64,000 nucleotides of DNA from contig CAJXUS010000006.1 of assembly GCA_913060675.1 (NCBI GenBank), forward strand, positions 1-64,000, written 5' to 3'. The translations under genes and the position numbers were made by a program. This document shows, one piece after another, positions 55,146-64,000 of the stretch. Positions within the stretch are counted from its first letter, which is position 1. Each line of letters opens with the position of its first letter. A model generated the notes under the pieces. It had not been told where the DNA came from. It did not search any database and worked only from the letters and a program-made list of their open reading frames with translations. This stretch comes from an uncultured Rhodospirillales bacterium (GTDB lineage: Bacteria; Pseudomonadota; Alphaproteobacteria; Kiloniellales; Kiloniellaceae).

Positions 55146-55445
55146 CTAATTATCTTTGAATAATGCACCCTGTCTATGGTCGTGAACAGGGATTGCATGG
55201 GGGTGCCCATCGCGAAATTGAACACCGACACCATCCCAGGCGTGTCTGACGACGGTACCGCAATACTTACCCAAACTGCTGAGGTTGAGTTCAACGACGG
55301 TACCAATTGGTGGGCGGCAAAAAGTTTCGAGGAACAAGCCGTTGCTTGAAAGATTTTGGACAGAACAAGGGTGCCAGGATCCATCAAGGCCCAAGGAGGC
55401 ACAGTCCCCTGCAGAATACCGCTTGTATTGCCGATTTTCGTTCAT
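55146..55445 (-). CDS. PilZ domain protein
   Basis: A 99-residue single PilZ domain, the cyclic-di-GMP receptor fold. The RxxxR part is seen as RQYKRY and the second motif as NLSSNGLFL, both needed for c-di-GMP binding. It is stand-alone with no effector domain. The gene faces the DUF2786 gene tail to tail. The EAL protein at 23555 is another c-di-GMP element in this window. Confidence 0.88.
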   Translation of the reverse strand: MNENRQYKRYSAGDCASLGLDGSWHPCSVQNLSSNGLFLETFCRPPIGTVVELNLSSLGKYCGTVVRHAWDGVGVQFRDGHPHAIPVHDHRQGALFKDN

Positions 55446-55698
55446 TACCTACGCTTGCACCATTTCATATTTGAGTATGATTCTAGGGCCTAATTCTTAC
55501 CAATTCCTTTCTATTCCTAATCATTCAGCCTAACAGATTGAGATTTTTTCATAATTTGATTCATTTAATTGAATTGGAAGGTATGAGATGAAATTACGAC
55601 GCGAGTGATCAGGTCCGACTGAAAGCAATTTTGCTTGACCCGATGAGTTTATTATCAGAATTGTTAACTCTCTCGATCTAACGACTGGATTCAAACTC

Positions 55699-56337
55699 AT
55701 GTATAAACTGCACTATTACCCTGGAAATGCGAACCTGGCTCCGCATATGCTATTAGAGGAATTGAGCGTTGATTATGAACTGGTTTATGTTGATCGCGAT
55801 AATCAAGCTCATAAAAGTGCGGATTATCTAGCGCTAAACCCAACTGGGCGTATTCCTGTTCTTGAGGACGGTGCTATGGTTATTTCTGAAACTGCGGCTA
55901 TCTGTCTTCATTTGGCTGATCGGCATCCCGAAGGCCGGATGGCTCCTGATGTGGCGACCCCCGAACGAGCAAAATTTTACCAATGGTTGATGTTTCTAAC
56001 CAATACGGTTCAAACTGAATTTTTGGTTTATTTTTATTCAGATCGCTACAGTACTGATGCGGATGATTCAGCTGGGATTAAAACTGCTGCTGAAGCCCGA
56101 TTGAATGACTATTTCCGTATTATTGACGCGCAACTCGGGAAAAAAGGCCCTTACATGATGGGTAAGGCTGTGTCTTTGTTGGATTTCTACGTGTTGATGC
56201 TTTCTCGGTGGGGGCGGCTCCTAGAAAATAAACCTCGGGATATGAAATATCTTGGTAAAAACGTAAAATTAATGAGTAAACGACCCTCAGTTATATCTGC
56301 TTTTGAGCAAGAAAAACTTGAACCTCCTTACGCATAA
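55699..56337 (+). CDS. Glutathione S-transferase family protein
   Basis: A 212-residue protein with the thioredoxin-like N-terminal domain (YYPGNANLAPHMLLEELSVDYEL, shown in part; LNPTGRIPVLEDG; SETAAICLHLADRHP) and the helical C-terminal domain. The Ser/Glu of SETAAI binds glutathione. Substrate unknown. A terminator follows at 56371. Confidence 0.92.
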   Translation: MYKLHYYPGNANLAPHMLLEELSVDYELVYVDRDNQAHKSADYLALNPTGRIPVLEDGAMVISETAAICLHLADRHPEGRMAPDVATPERAKFYQWLMFLTNTVQTEFLVYFYSDRYSTDADDSAGIKTAAEARLNDYFRIIDAQLGKKGPYMMGKAVSLLDFYVLMLSRWGRLLENKPRDMKYLGKNVKLMSKRPSVISAFEQEKLEPPYA

Positions 56338-56370
56338 TATGTACTGCCCTGGCGGGTTTAGAACTTTTCG

Positions 56371-56402
56371 GGCGGTCGAAGTGTAACTTGGATCGCCTTT
56401 TT
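56371..56402 (+). terminator. Rho-independent terminator after GST gene
   Basis: GGCGGTC pairs with GATCGCC, with AAGT/ACTT extending the stem, followed by TTTTT at 56398-56402. It lies 33 bases after the GST stop. Confidence 0.75.
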
Positions 56403-56595
56403 CAAATAGTTTAGTTTTATAAGGCATTGAAATATTTGAAACTAAAATTTATTTGAATGAAAATGAAAATAAGATAACAAGTTTATAAAAAGTCGTTGTT
56501 AAATAAGAACCTTTCGTCCAATTGTTCAATACACTCTACTATTATTCAGTTCAATTCGGTTATCTTTGATCGCTCTGGCAAGGGACATATAGATC

Positions 56596-58026
56596 ATGCT
56601 GACGGCTATAACTAATTCATGGGCACTGTTACTCGGCGTCGCTTTTCTAATGCTTGGCAATGGACTGCAGAGTACGGTTCTTGGTGTGCGGGCATCCATA
56701 GAAGGCTTCTCTACAGAAGCAACAGGTATCGTGATGACCTGTTATTTTGTGGGTTATCTGGTTGGATCTTTTATTACGCCAAAGGCATTGTCCCGTGTCG
56801 GGCACGTTCGTGTGTTTGCTGCTTTGGCGTCGCTTTCTTCTGCATCTGCCCTACTCCATGCTGTATTTATCGATCCCACGGCCTGGGCGGCGATGCGTCT
56901 GATTACCGGATTTTGTTTTGCAGGACTGTATATCGTTGCCGAAAGTTGGTTGAACGACAGCGCGACGAACGAAACCCGTGGTCAGCTTCTGTCCATTTAC
57001 ATGATTGTTCTCTACGGCTGCGTGGCTCTGGGTCAATTGATGATCAACATTTCAGACCCGGGTAGTTTTACGCCTTTTGTGCTGATGTCTGTTGTCGTTT
57101 CCCTTGCTTTGGTCCCAACAGCTTTAACTGCGGCTCAAGTACCTGCATTTGAGAGTCCGTCGCCCGTCAGCCTTAAGCGTGTATATGCAATATCTCCCTT
57201 AGGATTTGTTTGTGCATTTGGCGTTGGTGTGGCCCAAGCTCAGATATTTGGCATTGGCTCTATCTACGGCGGTGAATTGAATATGAGCCCGAAAGATATT
57301 TCTTTCTTTATGGGCGCGGTATCAATTGGGGGTGTTATTCTACAGTACCCCATTGGTAAGGCATCTGACGCCTTTGATCGACGTATTGTCCTTATTGTTG
57401 TCTCTCTTTTGGCTGGAATAGTCGCCCTTTCTTTGAACTTGTTTTCAGGCCCTGAAGCAACCCCCATGTTCCTGATTAGTTCATTGTTGTTTGGGGCACT
57501 GTGCATGCCGCTTTACTCCCTTGCTATTGCTCATACGAATGACCGACTGGAAGCTTCTGAAATAGTTGCAGCAACAAGTGCGCTTATCGTTATCGGTGGG
57601 GTAGGGGCTGTGATCGGCCCTATTGTAAGCTCAATTCTAATCGGAGAATTTGGTCCCAATTCATTTGTCTACAGCCTTTCGTTGACCTTACTTATGATCG
57701 GTTTCTTCGGTATTTACCGTATGACAGTACGTGAATCTGTACCGATTGCGGATCAGGGTGATTACATCGGAGTTCCTTTGGAATCCTCCACCATGGTGGT
57801 GACCATGACCCCGGAAGGTGAGGAATGGTACGAAGAAGTTATCGCAGAAGCAGAGGCGGAGGCAGAAGCAGAGGCCGATCAGGCATACGCACAAGCTCAC
57901 CCTGAATTAGGCTTGGGCGATGGTGAAGCCGTAACAGATAGCCAAACCCCTGATATGCTTGAGGATGGGCCCGGTTTTTGGGAAGAAGAAAGCAGTGAAA
58001 CTGAAGAGCCTGAGCCTCAAAAGTGA
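56596..58026 (+). CDS. MFS transporter with acidic C-terminal tail
   Basis: A 476-residue membrane carrier with about twelve helices. An LMLGNGLQSTVLGVRASIEGFS start and VGYLVGSFITPKALSRVGHVR (shown in part) loop resemble YfkF/YcaD-type MFS proteins; the function in the family is unknown. The last 80 residues are cytosolic and acidic, including a run of alternating Glu-Ala pairs at about nt 57840-57880. AAGGGA is 9 bases before the ATG. It converges on recQ. Confidence 0.9.
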   Translation: MLTAITNSWALLLGVAFLMLGNGLQSTVLGVRASIEGFSTEATGIVMTCYFVGYLVGSFITPKALSRVGHVRVFAALASLSSASALLHAVFIDPTAWAAMRLITGFCFAGLYIVAESWLNDSATNETRGQLLSIYMIVLYGCVALGQLMINISDPGSFTPFVLMSVVVSLALVPTALTAAQVPAFESPSPVSLKRVYAISPLGFVCAFGVGVAQAQIFGIGSIYGGELNMSPKDISFFMGAVSIGGVILQYPIGKASDAFDRRIVLIVVSLLAGIVALSLNLFSGPEATPMFLISSLLFGALCMPLYSLAIAHTNDRLEASEIVAATSALIVIGGVGAVIGPIVSSILIGEFGPNSFVYSLSLTLLMIGFFGIYRMTVRESVPIADQGDYIGVPLESSTMVVTMTPEGEEWYEEVIAEAEAEAEAEADQAYAQAHPELGLGDGEAVTDSQTPDMLEDGPGFWEEESSETEEPEPQK

Positions 58027-58037
58027 TACGCGTTTAC

Positions 58038-58081
58038 AGAAGCTAGCTCTACTCTTTTTTTAGATTATAGAGTTAGCTTCT
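58038..58081. terminator. Bidirectional hairpin between MFS gene and recQ
   Basis: AGAAGCTAGCTCTA (58038-58051) pairs with TAGAGTTAGCTTCT (58068-58081), one G-U pair. The right arm overlaps the recQ stop codon. Confidence 0.65.
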
Positions 58082-59914
58082 GTTTTCGTTAATAACCTCA
58101 AGGAAAATACCGGCATAGCGCTCAAGCTTACGCTTACCTACCCCGGGAATATCAGCCATATCGCCGAGATCTATCGGGCGCGCCATCACCATTTCCAATA
58201 AGGTTTTATCATTGAAAATGACATAGGGTGGAACACCCTGGTCTTTGGCGAGCTCTAAACGACGCGCCCTAAGAGCCTGGAACAGCGCCTCGTCTTTGGG
58301 ATCGTCAATGGTGGCGGCTGGGCCAAAGGATTTTTTATAATGCTCGCGGAGTGCCGCGCGGGTTTTCTTTTGAGGGTCCCGTCTAAGAAGAACAGGCTTT
58401 TCCCCCCGTAAAACCGGCCGACATTCTGCTCCAAGCTGAAATGAGCCATGCCCTTCCATATCAACTTTCAACAGTCCAAGAGCAACCAGTTGTCGGAAGA
58501 TGGAGCGCCACTCCTGTTTTGGATATTCGGTACCAATACCAAATGTACTGAGTTGATCGTGTCTAAGCTTTTCAATACGCTCAGTTTTGGCACCTAACAG
58601 AATATCGATGACATGAGCAGATCCAAAAATCTGGCCTGTGCGATAGACAGTAGAAAGGGCTTTTTGTGCAGCCTCGGTGCCATCAAAACTTTCTACCGGG
58701 TTGAGGCATGTGTCACAGTTGCCGCAAGGCTCTATTGGGTTGTCATCAAAATATTCCAAGAGTACCTGACGTCGACAACGCGTGGTTTCACAAAATCCTA
58801 GTAGGGCTTCTAATTTTCGATTCTCGATACGTTTTTGGGCTTCGGGTGCATCGGATTGAGAGGCCATATGATAAAGCCGAGCGACGTCGTTCATGCTATA
58901 GATCATCCAGGCTTCGGCGGGTAACCCATCTCTTCCGGCACGGCCCGTTTCCTGATAGTAGGCTTCGAGACTCTTGGGAAGATCTAGGTGGATGACAAAC
59001 CTGACGTCGGGTTTATCAATGCCCATACCAAAGGCGACGGTGGCGACCATGATGACAGCATCATCTTTTAGAAAGCGATCTTGGTTACCGGATCGGATGT
59101 CTTTGCCAAGACCTGCATGGTAAGGCAAGGCATTAAAGCCTTTTTCACACAAAGTTTGTGCAATCTCGTCCACCTTATTTCGCGACATGCAATAGATAAT
59201 TCCTGATTGTCCGCTGTGTTCGCGTTCAAGAAGATCTGTTAGCTGTTTTTTTGGCGCGGCCTTTAACCCAATGCGGTATCGGATATTTGGGCGATCAAAT
59301 CCTGCAACAAAAGCACGGGCATCAGAAAGGTGCAGACGTTCTTTTATGTCCTGTCGAGTAGGACCATCTGCTGTCGCCGTGAGAGCTATTCTCGGAACCC
59401 ATGGGAACCGTTCTTTGAGCAAGCTGAGTTTTAGATATTCCGGCCTGAAATCATGCCCCCACTGTGAAACACAATGAGCTTCGTCGATGGCAAAAAGAGC
59501 AAGGTCGCATTGGTCGAGGAGGTTTAGAAAATTTTCCGTAAGTAATTTTTCTGGCGCAACGTATATCATCTCCAGCTCGCCTGACCGCATAGCGCGTTCG
59601 GTTGCAAGAATTTCCGAATAGGGCAGAGATGAGTTTAAAGATGCGGCCTTTACCCCTAATTGCTTCAGGGCTGTCACTTGGTCCTGCATAAGGGCAATCA
59701 AGGGGGAGACGATTACAGCCACCCCAGGGCGGCACATGGCAGGGATTTGATAGCAAAGAGACTTTCCGCCCCCTGTTGGCATCAAAACGAGGGCATCACC
59801 ACCATCAATGACGTGGCGTATAATAACTTCCTGATCACCGCGAAAGCTATCGTAGCCAAATATACGGCTGAGAATATCTTTGTGTGATGGTAATTGGGGG
59901 GCAAGAGCATCCAT
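58073..59914 (-). CDS. recQ: ATP-dependent DNA helicase RecQ
   Basis: A 613-residue 3'-5' helicase. Walker A is PTGGGKSLCYQIPA, DEAH is FAIDEAHCVSQWGHD, motif VI is QETGRAGRDG, the zinc-binding cysteines are in CRRQVLLEYF and PCGNCDTCL, and a winged-helix domain and HRDC domain (LRARRLELAKDQGVPPYVIF, shown in part) follow. It acts in recombination and fork repair. ATG 59914 is chosen; a TTG at 59932 is in frame. Confidence 0.96.
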   Translation of the reverse strand: MDALAPQLPSHKDILSRIFGYDSFRGDQEVIIRHVIDGGDALVLMPTGGGKSLCYQIPAMCRPGVAVIVSPLIALMQDQVTALKQLGVKAASLNSSLPYSEILATERAMRSGELEMIYVAPEKLLTENFLNLLDQCDLALFAIDEAHCVSQWGHDFRPEYLKLSLLKERFPWVPRIALTATADGPTRQDIKERLHLSDARAFVAGFDRPNIRYRIGLKAAPKKQLTDLLEREHSGQSGIIYCMSRNKVDEIAQTLCEKGFNALPYHAGLGKDIRSGNQDRFLKDDAVIMVATVAFGMGIDKPDVRFVIHLDLPKSLEAYYQETGRAGRDGLPAEAWMIYSMNDVARLYHMASQSDAPEAQKRIENRKLEALLGFCETTRCRRQVLLEYFDDNPIEPCGNCDTCLNPVESFDGTEAAQKALSTVYRTGQIFGSAHVIDILLGAKTERIEKLRHDQLSTFGIGTEYPKQEWRSIFRQLVALGLLKVDMEGHGSFQLGAECRPVLRGEKPVLLRRDPQKKTRAALREHYKKSFGPAATIDDPKDEALFQALRARRLELAKDQGVPPYVIFNDKTLLEMVMARPIDLGDMADIPGVGKRKLERYAGIFLEVINENRS

Positions 59915-60110
59915 AAGGTGGCTTATAGCCAAGCTCGCCGTGGTCGGTCAAAAGGGTTTGTTAAGAGATGGTGTAGTATTTTTAGCTTTAACATTTGGGC
60001 AAACTGCTCGTGGTAACTATATCAAGAACTTGGTAATGTGTTATTTAGTTTTGCCTTGAAATATTTTTTAAGTTCCTCTGGGGTTTCTCTAGTGAAATAA
60101 GGATGTGTCG

Positions 60111-60524
60111 GTGTCAGGACCTGGCCAAGTACCTTTGACAGATGATGAGCTTGCTGACTTGTATAAAACAGGTGTCGAGGACGATCTGCTCGTTCTCGAA
60201 GGTTTACTCAATGATCTCAAAGAAAATAATGATAATAACCCAGAAATTATAGAGCGTGCTCGGGGCATTGTTCACAACGTTAAGGGCCAAGGTGCGAGTT
60301 TTGGCTTTCCGCTGATGACTGAAATTGGAAATAGCTACAATGCTTTATTGAAATTTCAAGTATCTCAAGAAGCCTTAAGCCCAACTTTTATTAAGTTGTA
60401 CGAAGCGCACCTTACCGCAATGAAATCGATTATCGCCAACGAGATCCGGGGCGAAGGACCAGAGCTCCTTCAAAAGGTTGCGGCCTCTTTGAGGGAGAAG
60501 GTTAATCTCGTATCTCAGGTATAA
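60111..60524 (+). CDS. Hpt-like protein, paralogue of the gene at 27108
   Basis: A 137-residue protein with an Hpt-like core: HNVKGQGASFGFPLMTEIG places a candidate phospho-histidine at H55, followed by EAHLTAMKSIIANEI. It shares the H-N-[IV]-K-G-Q-x-A-x-F-x-F-P-L and EAH-x-x-AMK patterns with the gene at 27108. A GTG at 60111 is used, with AAGGA 7 bases upstream; GTG 60105 is too close to it. No kinase or regulator is adjacent. It diverges from recQ. Confidence 0.75.
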   Translation: MSGPGQVPLTDDELADLYKTGVEDDLLVLEGLLNDLKENNDNNPEIIERARGIVHNVKGQGASFGFPLMTEIGNSYNALLKFQVSQEALSPTFIKLYEAHLTAMKSIIANEIRGEGPELLQKVAASLREKVNLVSQV

Positions 60525-60555
60525 TTTGCTCAAAACGATACAATTTATAGATACA

Positions 60556-60582
60556 AAAAAGCCCGGATCGACCGGGCTTTTT
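60556..60582. terminator. Bidirectional rho-independent terminator
   Basis: AAAAAGCCCGG (60556-60566) pairs with CCGGGCTTTTT (60572-60582), giving a T run on both strands between the Hpt-like and Bax-inhibitor-1 genes. Confidence 0.92.
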
Positions 60583-60610
60583 CATTGGAACCAATTGATA
60601 TTGGTTAGGG

Positions 60611-61330
60611 TTAATTTCGATTACCCATTAACCGTAGAAGGAAAAGGAACATATTGAGGAAATCCAGATAGAGAGTTAAAGCACCCATTATGGATTTTTT
60701 CTGTGAAACCTCGGAACCGTCGCTTTCCATATACATCAGTTTGATTTTCTGAGTATCGTACGCAGTCAAACCAGCAAAAATCAAAACACCGATGATGGAG
60801 ATCACAAATTCAAGACCAGGTGAGCCGATGAAGATATTTACCACGCTGGCAATGATCAAACCAAAGAGCCCGATGATCAAGAATGATCCCATCGCAGATA
60901 AGTTCTTCTTCGTGGTGTAACCAACCAGGCTCAATCCGGCGAACGAAGCTGCGGTAATGAAGAATACACGCGTGATTGATCCCATCTCGTATATGACAAA
61001 GATAGAAGCGAGAGAAACTCCCATCAGCAGAGAGAAAACCCAAAACAGCATCTGAGCAGTTGATGCTTGAATTTTATTTATACGAGCGCTTAGGAAGAAA
61101 ACCATTCCCAATGGTGCAAGCATAATAACCCATTTCAAAGGGGTGCCAAAAACGGCGTTCATAAGTTCGGGGCTCTGTGACACACCAAAAGCAGCTAGGC
61201 CCGTGATGAGCAGAGCAACTATCATATGGTTATATACACCAAGCATATAGGCACGTAGGCCAGCATCAATTTCTTCTGCTGTTGCCTGTTGTCCATATCC
61301 AACACTACGGGGTGAGGAACGGTTAATCAT
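60611..61330 (-). CDS. Bax inhibitor-1/YccA family membrane protein
   Basis: A 239-residue protein with about seven membrane helices, with the family pattern GLAAFGVSQSPELM, GLFGLIIASVVNIFIG, and AGLTAYDTQKIKLMYMES with the D that acts in pH-sensitive calcium leak in relatives. It ends ALTLYLDFLNMFLFLLRLMG as in the family. Function in bacteria is uncertain (stress, FtsH interaction). Confidence 0.93.
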   Translation of the reverse strand: MINRSSPRSVGYGQQATAEEIDAGLRAYMLGVYNHMIVALLITGLAAFGVSQSPELMNAVFGTPLKWVIMLAPLGMVFFLSARINKIQASTAQMLFWVFSLLMGVSLASIFVIYEMGSITRVFFITAASFAGLSLVGYTTKKNLSAMGSFLIIGLFGLIIASVVNIFIGSPGLEFVISIIGVLIFAGLTAYDTQKIKLMYMESDGSEVSQKKSIMGALTLYLDFLNMFLFLLRLMGNRN

Positions 61331-61446
61331 AAGAAACCTCGTTTCATATTTACTTTAAAGCTATGCCTAATATTGGGTGTTACGGATAAAGAATCAACAA
61401 TAATCCACCAAGAAACTCGGTTTTAAGCGTCTTGGTGGTGGATAAG

Positions 61447-63981
61447 TTACTCATTGCGAAGCAGAGAGGCAGGACGTTGGCGTAAAGCGCTCCAAGTTCC
61501 GGCATATCCACAGATCAAAGTGGCGATTAGGGCTATGGCTGGAGTTAGGAGGACAACCTCGGTTATCAAAGAGAATTCGAGCTTCAAAATATAAACCGTG
61601 ATGGCCCAAGAGGCTGTAGATCCAATAACGGTTGCGACAAGGGCAGATATCAAGCCGAGCATACCAAATTCCAAAAAGAAAGTGGCTGCGAGAGATCGCC
61701 TGCTTGCACCAAGAACTTTAAGGATTATGGAATCGTAAACCCGACGTTTGTGACCAGCTGCAACCGCCCCACCAAGTACGAGGGTTCCAGCGAGTAGCGC
61801 AACGGAGGCAATGACTGATAGGGCAATAGCAACATGACTGAGTAAGTCTGTTGCGGCTTGCAGAGCTTCCTTAACCCTAATGGAAGACACGTTGGCAAAA
61901 GTATCTGTTACCGCTATTTCGAGATTGTCTTCAATTTCAGGGGTCGCCTTTACGGTGGCGATATGGGTTTGTGGCGCGCGTGACATAAGGCCGGGCGAGA
62001 ACACCATGACGAAATTTATCTCGAGGCCACCCCATTCAATTTTTCGCAAGTTTGCGATTTCAACATCGATAGGACGACCTAAAAGATTGATGGTCAGGCT
62101 ATCTCCAATAGAGAGATTAAGGCCTTTGGCGACCGCTTGATCCAGCGATACAAGAGGTTTGCCGTCGTAATCTTCAGGCCACCACTCCCCTGCTACGATA
62201 TTTGTGTTTCGGGGCATTTCTGCCGACCAAGTCAAACCGCGGTCACTTCTGAAAACCCACTGGATTTCGGGTGGAATTGTTAATTCAGATGGCGGCGTTC
62301 CATTTACACCGGTAATCCTGCCACGCATCATGGGAACACGGCGCAGCTCTGATACACCTTCTGTTGAGTTGACGAGCTTTTCAAACTCTTCGACTTGGTC
62401 CGGTTGAATATCGATGAAATAAAATCCGGGAGCTTCTTCTGGCAGACTTTGGGTGACGGCTTGGCGTACATTCCCTTCGAGTAAGGCGACAATGACAAGG
62501 ACAGTTAGGCCAAGGCCCATAGAGAGTATGACACTGGTCGTCGGAGCTCCTGGTCGGTGGAGGTTGGCCACTGCAGTTCTCAGCGCAGGGTGTGTGGCGC
62601 GGGGAAGTAATTTTGTGAGTTTGGTGACGCTCCATCCAACCAGATTGTAGATGACAAAGGTCACGATAGTCCCGGCGATAAAAAAGCCAGCGATCTTTGG
62701 GTTACTTGCAAAAGCGACTGCCGTTAAGGCCAGAAGAACGGCACTGATTGATAACGCAATCATGGCTTTGAGAGTTGGTTGTCCGGTTATGGGTGAGGTT
62801 AAATCTCTGAATAAGCGCGCAGGGGATGTTTTACCCGCTTTGGAGAGTGACCAGATTGAAAAGGTGAACGCAGTAAGGAAGCCAAAAGAGGCCGCGAGTG
62901 CCAGGGGCTCAATATAGAGTTTGGCTGCAATTTCCCAACCGAGGACGCCTTGGGCAAATTCGGCAGCTAAATAAGGGGCCGCAGCGCCTGCAGCCAATCC
63001 TGCTATTGTACCAAACAAGGTCAGGACCAAAATTTGGGCAAGATATATCTGGAATATGAGACGTGAAGGTGCGCCAAGGCATTTCAGGGTTGCGACAACA
63101 CCGACTTTGCTGTCCATAAAGCTTTTCACGGCATTGCCAATACCAACGCCACCAACCAGTAAAGCTGCGAGACCAATTAAGGTCAGATACATATCCAGAA
63201 CATCAATGAACTGACTGATTCTCGGGGCTGCTTTGTCTGAGCTTCTGATTCTCCAACCTGCTTCAGGGAACGTCGTGGTTAGATCATCTTGAAAGGCTTC
63301 AAGATCTGTGTCTTGAGGGAGTGCGAGCCTATAATCGTACCTGACAAGACTTCCCGGTTGGATGAGCCCTGTACCTGCTAAGCTTTCACCAGACACCATC
63401 ACTGTTGGCCCATAGCTAAAGGCGCGAGTGGAAAGATCGGGTTCTTTTACCAAAGCGCCTCGAACTTCATAATTGCCGTTTCCAATAATAATTTGATCGC
63501 CAACCTCAAGCGAAAGCTTTCGCATAAGATTGGGTGCAATTACGGTACCCCAGCCTTGATCTGTTTTGGCTAGGGCTTGGCTAAGTGGCATTTCAGGTTC
63601 GATAATGACATCACCATAAAGCGGGTAGACCTGGTCTACTGCACGCAATTCGATCAGGGTACGTTTGCCGCCTTCCTGGTTTTGTTTGCCCATTGTGCGC
63701 ATTTCTCGCACCAGGGAAATTTTACTTTTATCGTTGAGCCAATTGAGCTGTTCATCGGTTGCTTTTTTGTGAACCAGGTTTAGGGCGATATCACCGCCTA
63801 AGAGGTTTTGACCGTCGTTTCGTAAACCTTGCTCAATCGCTGCAGATATGGATCCCACCGCTGCTATGGTTGCAACGCCAAGAAAGAGGCAGGCAATAAA
63901 AATCCGAAAACCCTTAAGACCTCCACGGAGTTCTCGAAAGGCAAAGGTCAAAGCAAGGGAAAAGGGCAAACGCTGTCGCAT
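61447..63981 (-). CDS. FtsX-type ABC transporter permease, YbbP-like
   Basis: An 844-residue membrane protein with a helix near the N-terminus (about 28-50), a large periplasmic part and two FtsX domains, each with 3-4 helices (about residues 255-380 and 705-835), and about two helices between them (about 405-445). It resembles the YbbP permease of lipid or lysophospholipid-linked exporters. The ATPase partner would be encoded to the right, outside the window. The ATG at 63981 is 19 bases from the window end; the ribosome site cannot be fully seen. Confidence 0.9.
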   Translation of the reverse strand: MRQRLPFSLALTFAFRELRGGLKGFRIFIACLFLGVATIAAVGSISAAIEQGLRNDGQNLLGGDIALNLVHKKATDEQLNWLNDKSKISLVREMRTMGKQNQEGGKRTLIELRAVDQVYPLYGDVIIEPEMPLSQALAKTDQGWGTVIAPNLMRKLSLEVGDQIIIGNGNYEVRGALVKEPDLSTRAFSYGPTVMVSGESLAGTGLIQPGSLVRYDYRLALPQDTDLEAFQDDLTTTFPEAGWRIRSSDKAAPRISQFIDVLDMYLTLIGLAALLVGGVGIGNAVKSFMDSKVGVVATLKCLGAPSRLIFQIYLAQILVLTLFGTIAGLAAGAAAPYLAAEFAQGVLGWEIAAKLYIEPLALAASFGFLTAFTFSIWSLSKAGKTSPARLFRDLTSPITGQPTLKAMIALSISAVLLALTAVAFASNPKIAGFFIAGTIVTFVIYNLVGWSVTKLTKLLPRATHPALRTAVANLHRPGAPTTSVILSMGLGLTVLVIVALLEGNVRQAVTQSLPEEAPGFYFIDIQPDQVEEFEKLVNSTEGVSELRRVPMMRGRITGVNGTPPSELTIPPEIQWVFRSDRGLTWSAEMPRNTNIVAGEWWPEDYDGKPLVSLDQAVAKGLNLSIGDSLTINLLGRPIDVEIANLRKIEWGGLEINFVMVFSPGLMSRAPQTHIATVKATPEIEDNLEIAVTDTFANVSSIRVKEALQAATDLLSHVAIALSVIASVALLAGTLVLGGAVAAGHKRRVYDSIILKVLGASRRSLAATFFLEFGMLGLISALVATVIGSTASWAITVYILKLEFSLITEVVLLTPAIALIATLICGYAGTWSALRQRPASLLRNE

Positions 63982-64000
63982 TGATATTATCCCTGTTTGG

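Noticed and set aside
1-64000. CRISPR arrays, insertion sequences, prophage
   Set aside because: No regularly spaced repeats, transposase frames or phage structural genes were recognised on either strand.

Overview
This window looks like one end of a draft contig from a marine-type alphaproteobacterium. The evidence is the gene content and order: ribulose-phosphate epimerase next to a heparinase II/III protein, tsaD-gpsA near hemC-hemD-mitofilin-hemY, a DUF1674 succinate dehydrogenase assembly factor, PAS_5 and PilZ proteins and MocR/EamA pairs. Base composition is moderate, with AT-rich intergenic DNA. A Rhodospirillales/Kiloniellales-like lineage is my inference and not proven. No phage, insertion sequence or CRISPR array was seen. 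Bases 1-49 are not genomic: they match an Illumina Nextera i7 adapter with its index, so the true contig begins at base 50 and cuts the first gene.

Layout. 50-2197: heparinase II/III (broken by the contig end) and rpe. 2324-5271: diaminopropionate ammonia-lyase and an M20 amidohydrolase, divergent from an Lrp/AsnC regulator. 5582-9168: a chemoreceptor facing rsmB. 9367-9976: SDH assembly factor 4 and chorismate mutase. 10075-14665: EamA exporter divergent from a MocR regulator, then a possible 45-residue membrane peptide, a HAD phosphatase and a LysR regulator. 14666-20597: phospholipid synthase, DUF2062, a DUF1344-like exported protein, GFA and DUF2461 proteins, a HxlR/NmrA pair and another LysR regulator. 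20605-28440: phosphoglycerate-mutase-like protein, acetyl-CoA synthetase, an EAL protein, an MFS carrier, an Hpt-like protein, and EVE and YciI proteins. 28470-37601: gpsA-tsaD, a secreted esterase, an EamA carrier, then hemC-hemD-mitofilin-hemY. 37699: tRNA-Thr(CGU).

37870-49025: a lipoprotein made only of the SecD ectodomain, a CoA-binding protein, an ECHDC3-like protein plus acyl-CoA ligase, a molybdopterin-fold protein plus PAS_5 protein, creatinase behind a highly structured leader, a LysR regulator and acetoacetyl-CoA synthetase. 49120-53686: a MOSC/reductase/ferredoxin fusion, then an apparent operon of DDAH, SRAP and an arginase-fold protein with a degraded active site. 53960-64000: small unknown proteins, a DUF2786 gene that seems to start with ATT, PilZ, GST, MFS, recQ, a second Hpt-like protein, a Bax-inhibitor-1 protein and a YbbP-type permease.

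The recurring theme is use of amino-acid and guanidino compounds (diaminopropionate, acyl-amino acids, creatine, methylarginine) feeding acetyl-CoA and acetoacetyl-CoA metabolism. The most unusual items are the SecD-ectodomain lipoprotein, the arginase-like protein lacking three key active-site residues, the paralogous Hpt-like pair, the HTH-mitofilin fusion, the creatinase leader structures and the MOSC-reductase-ferredoxin fusion.
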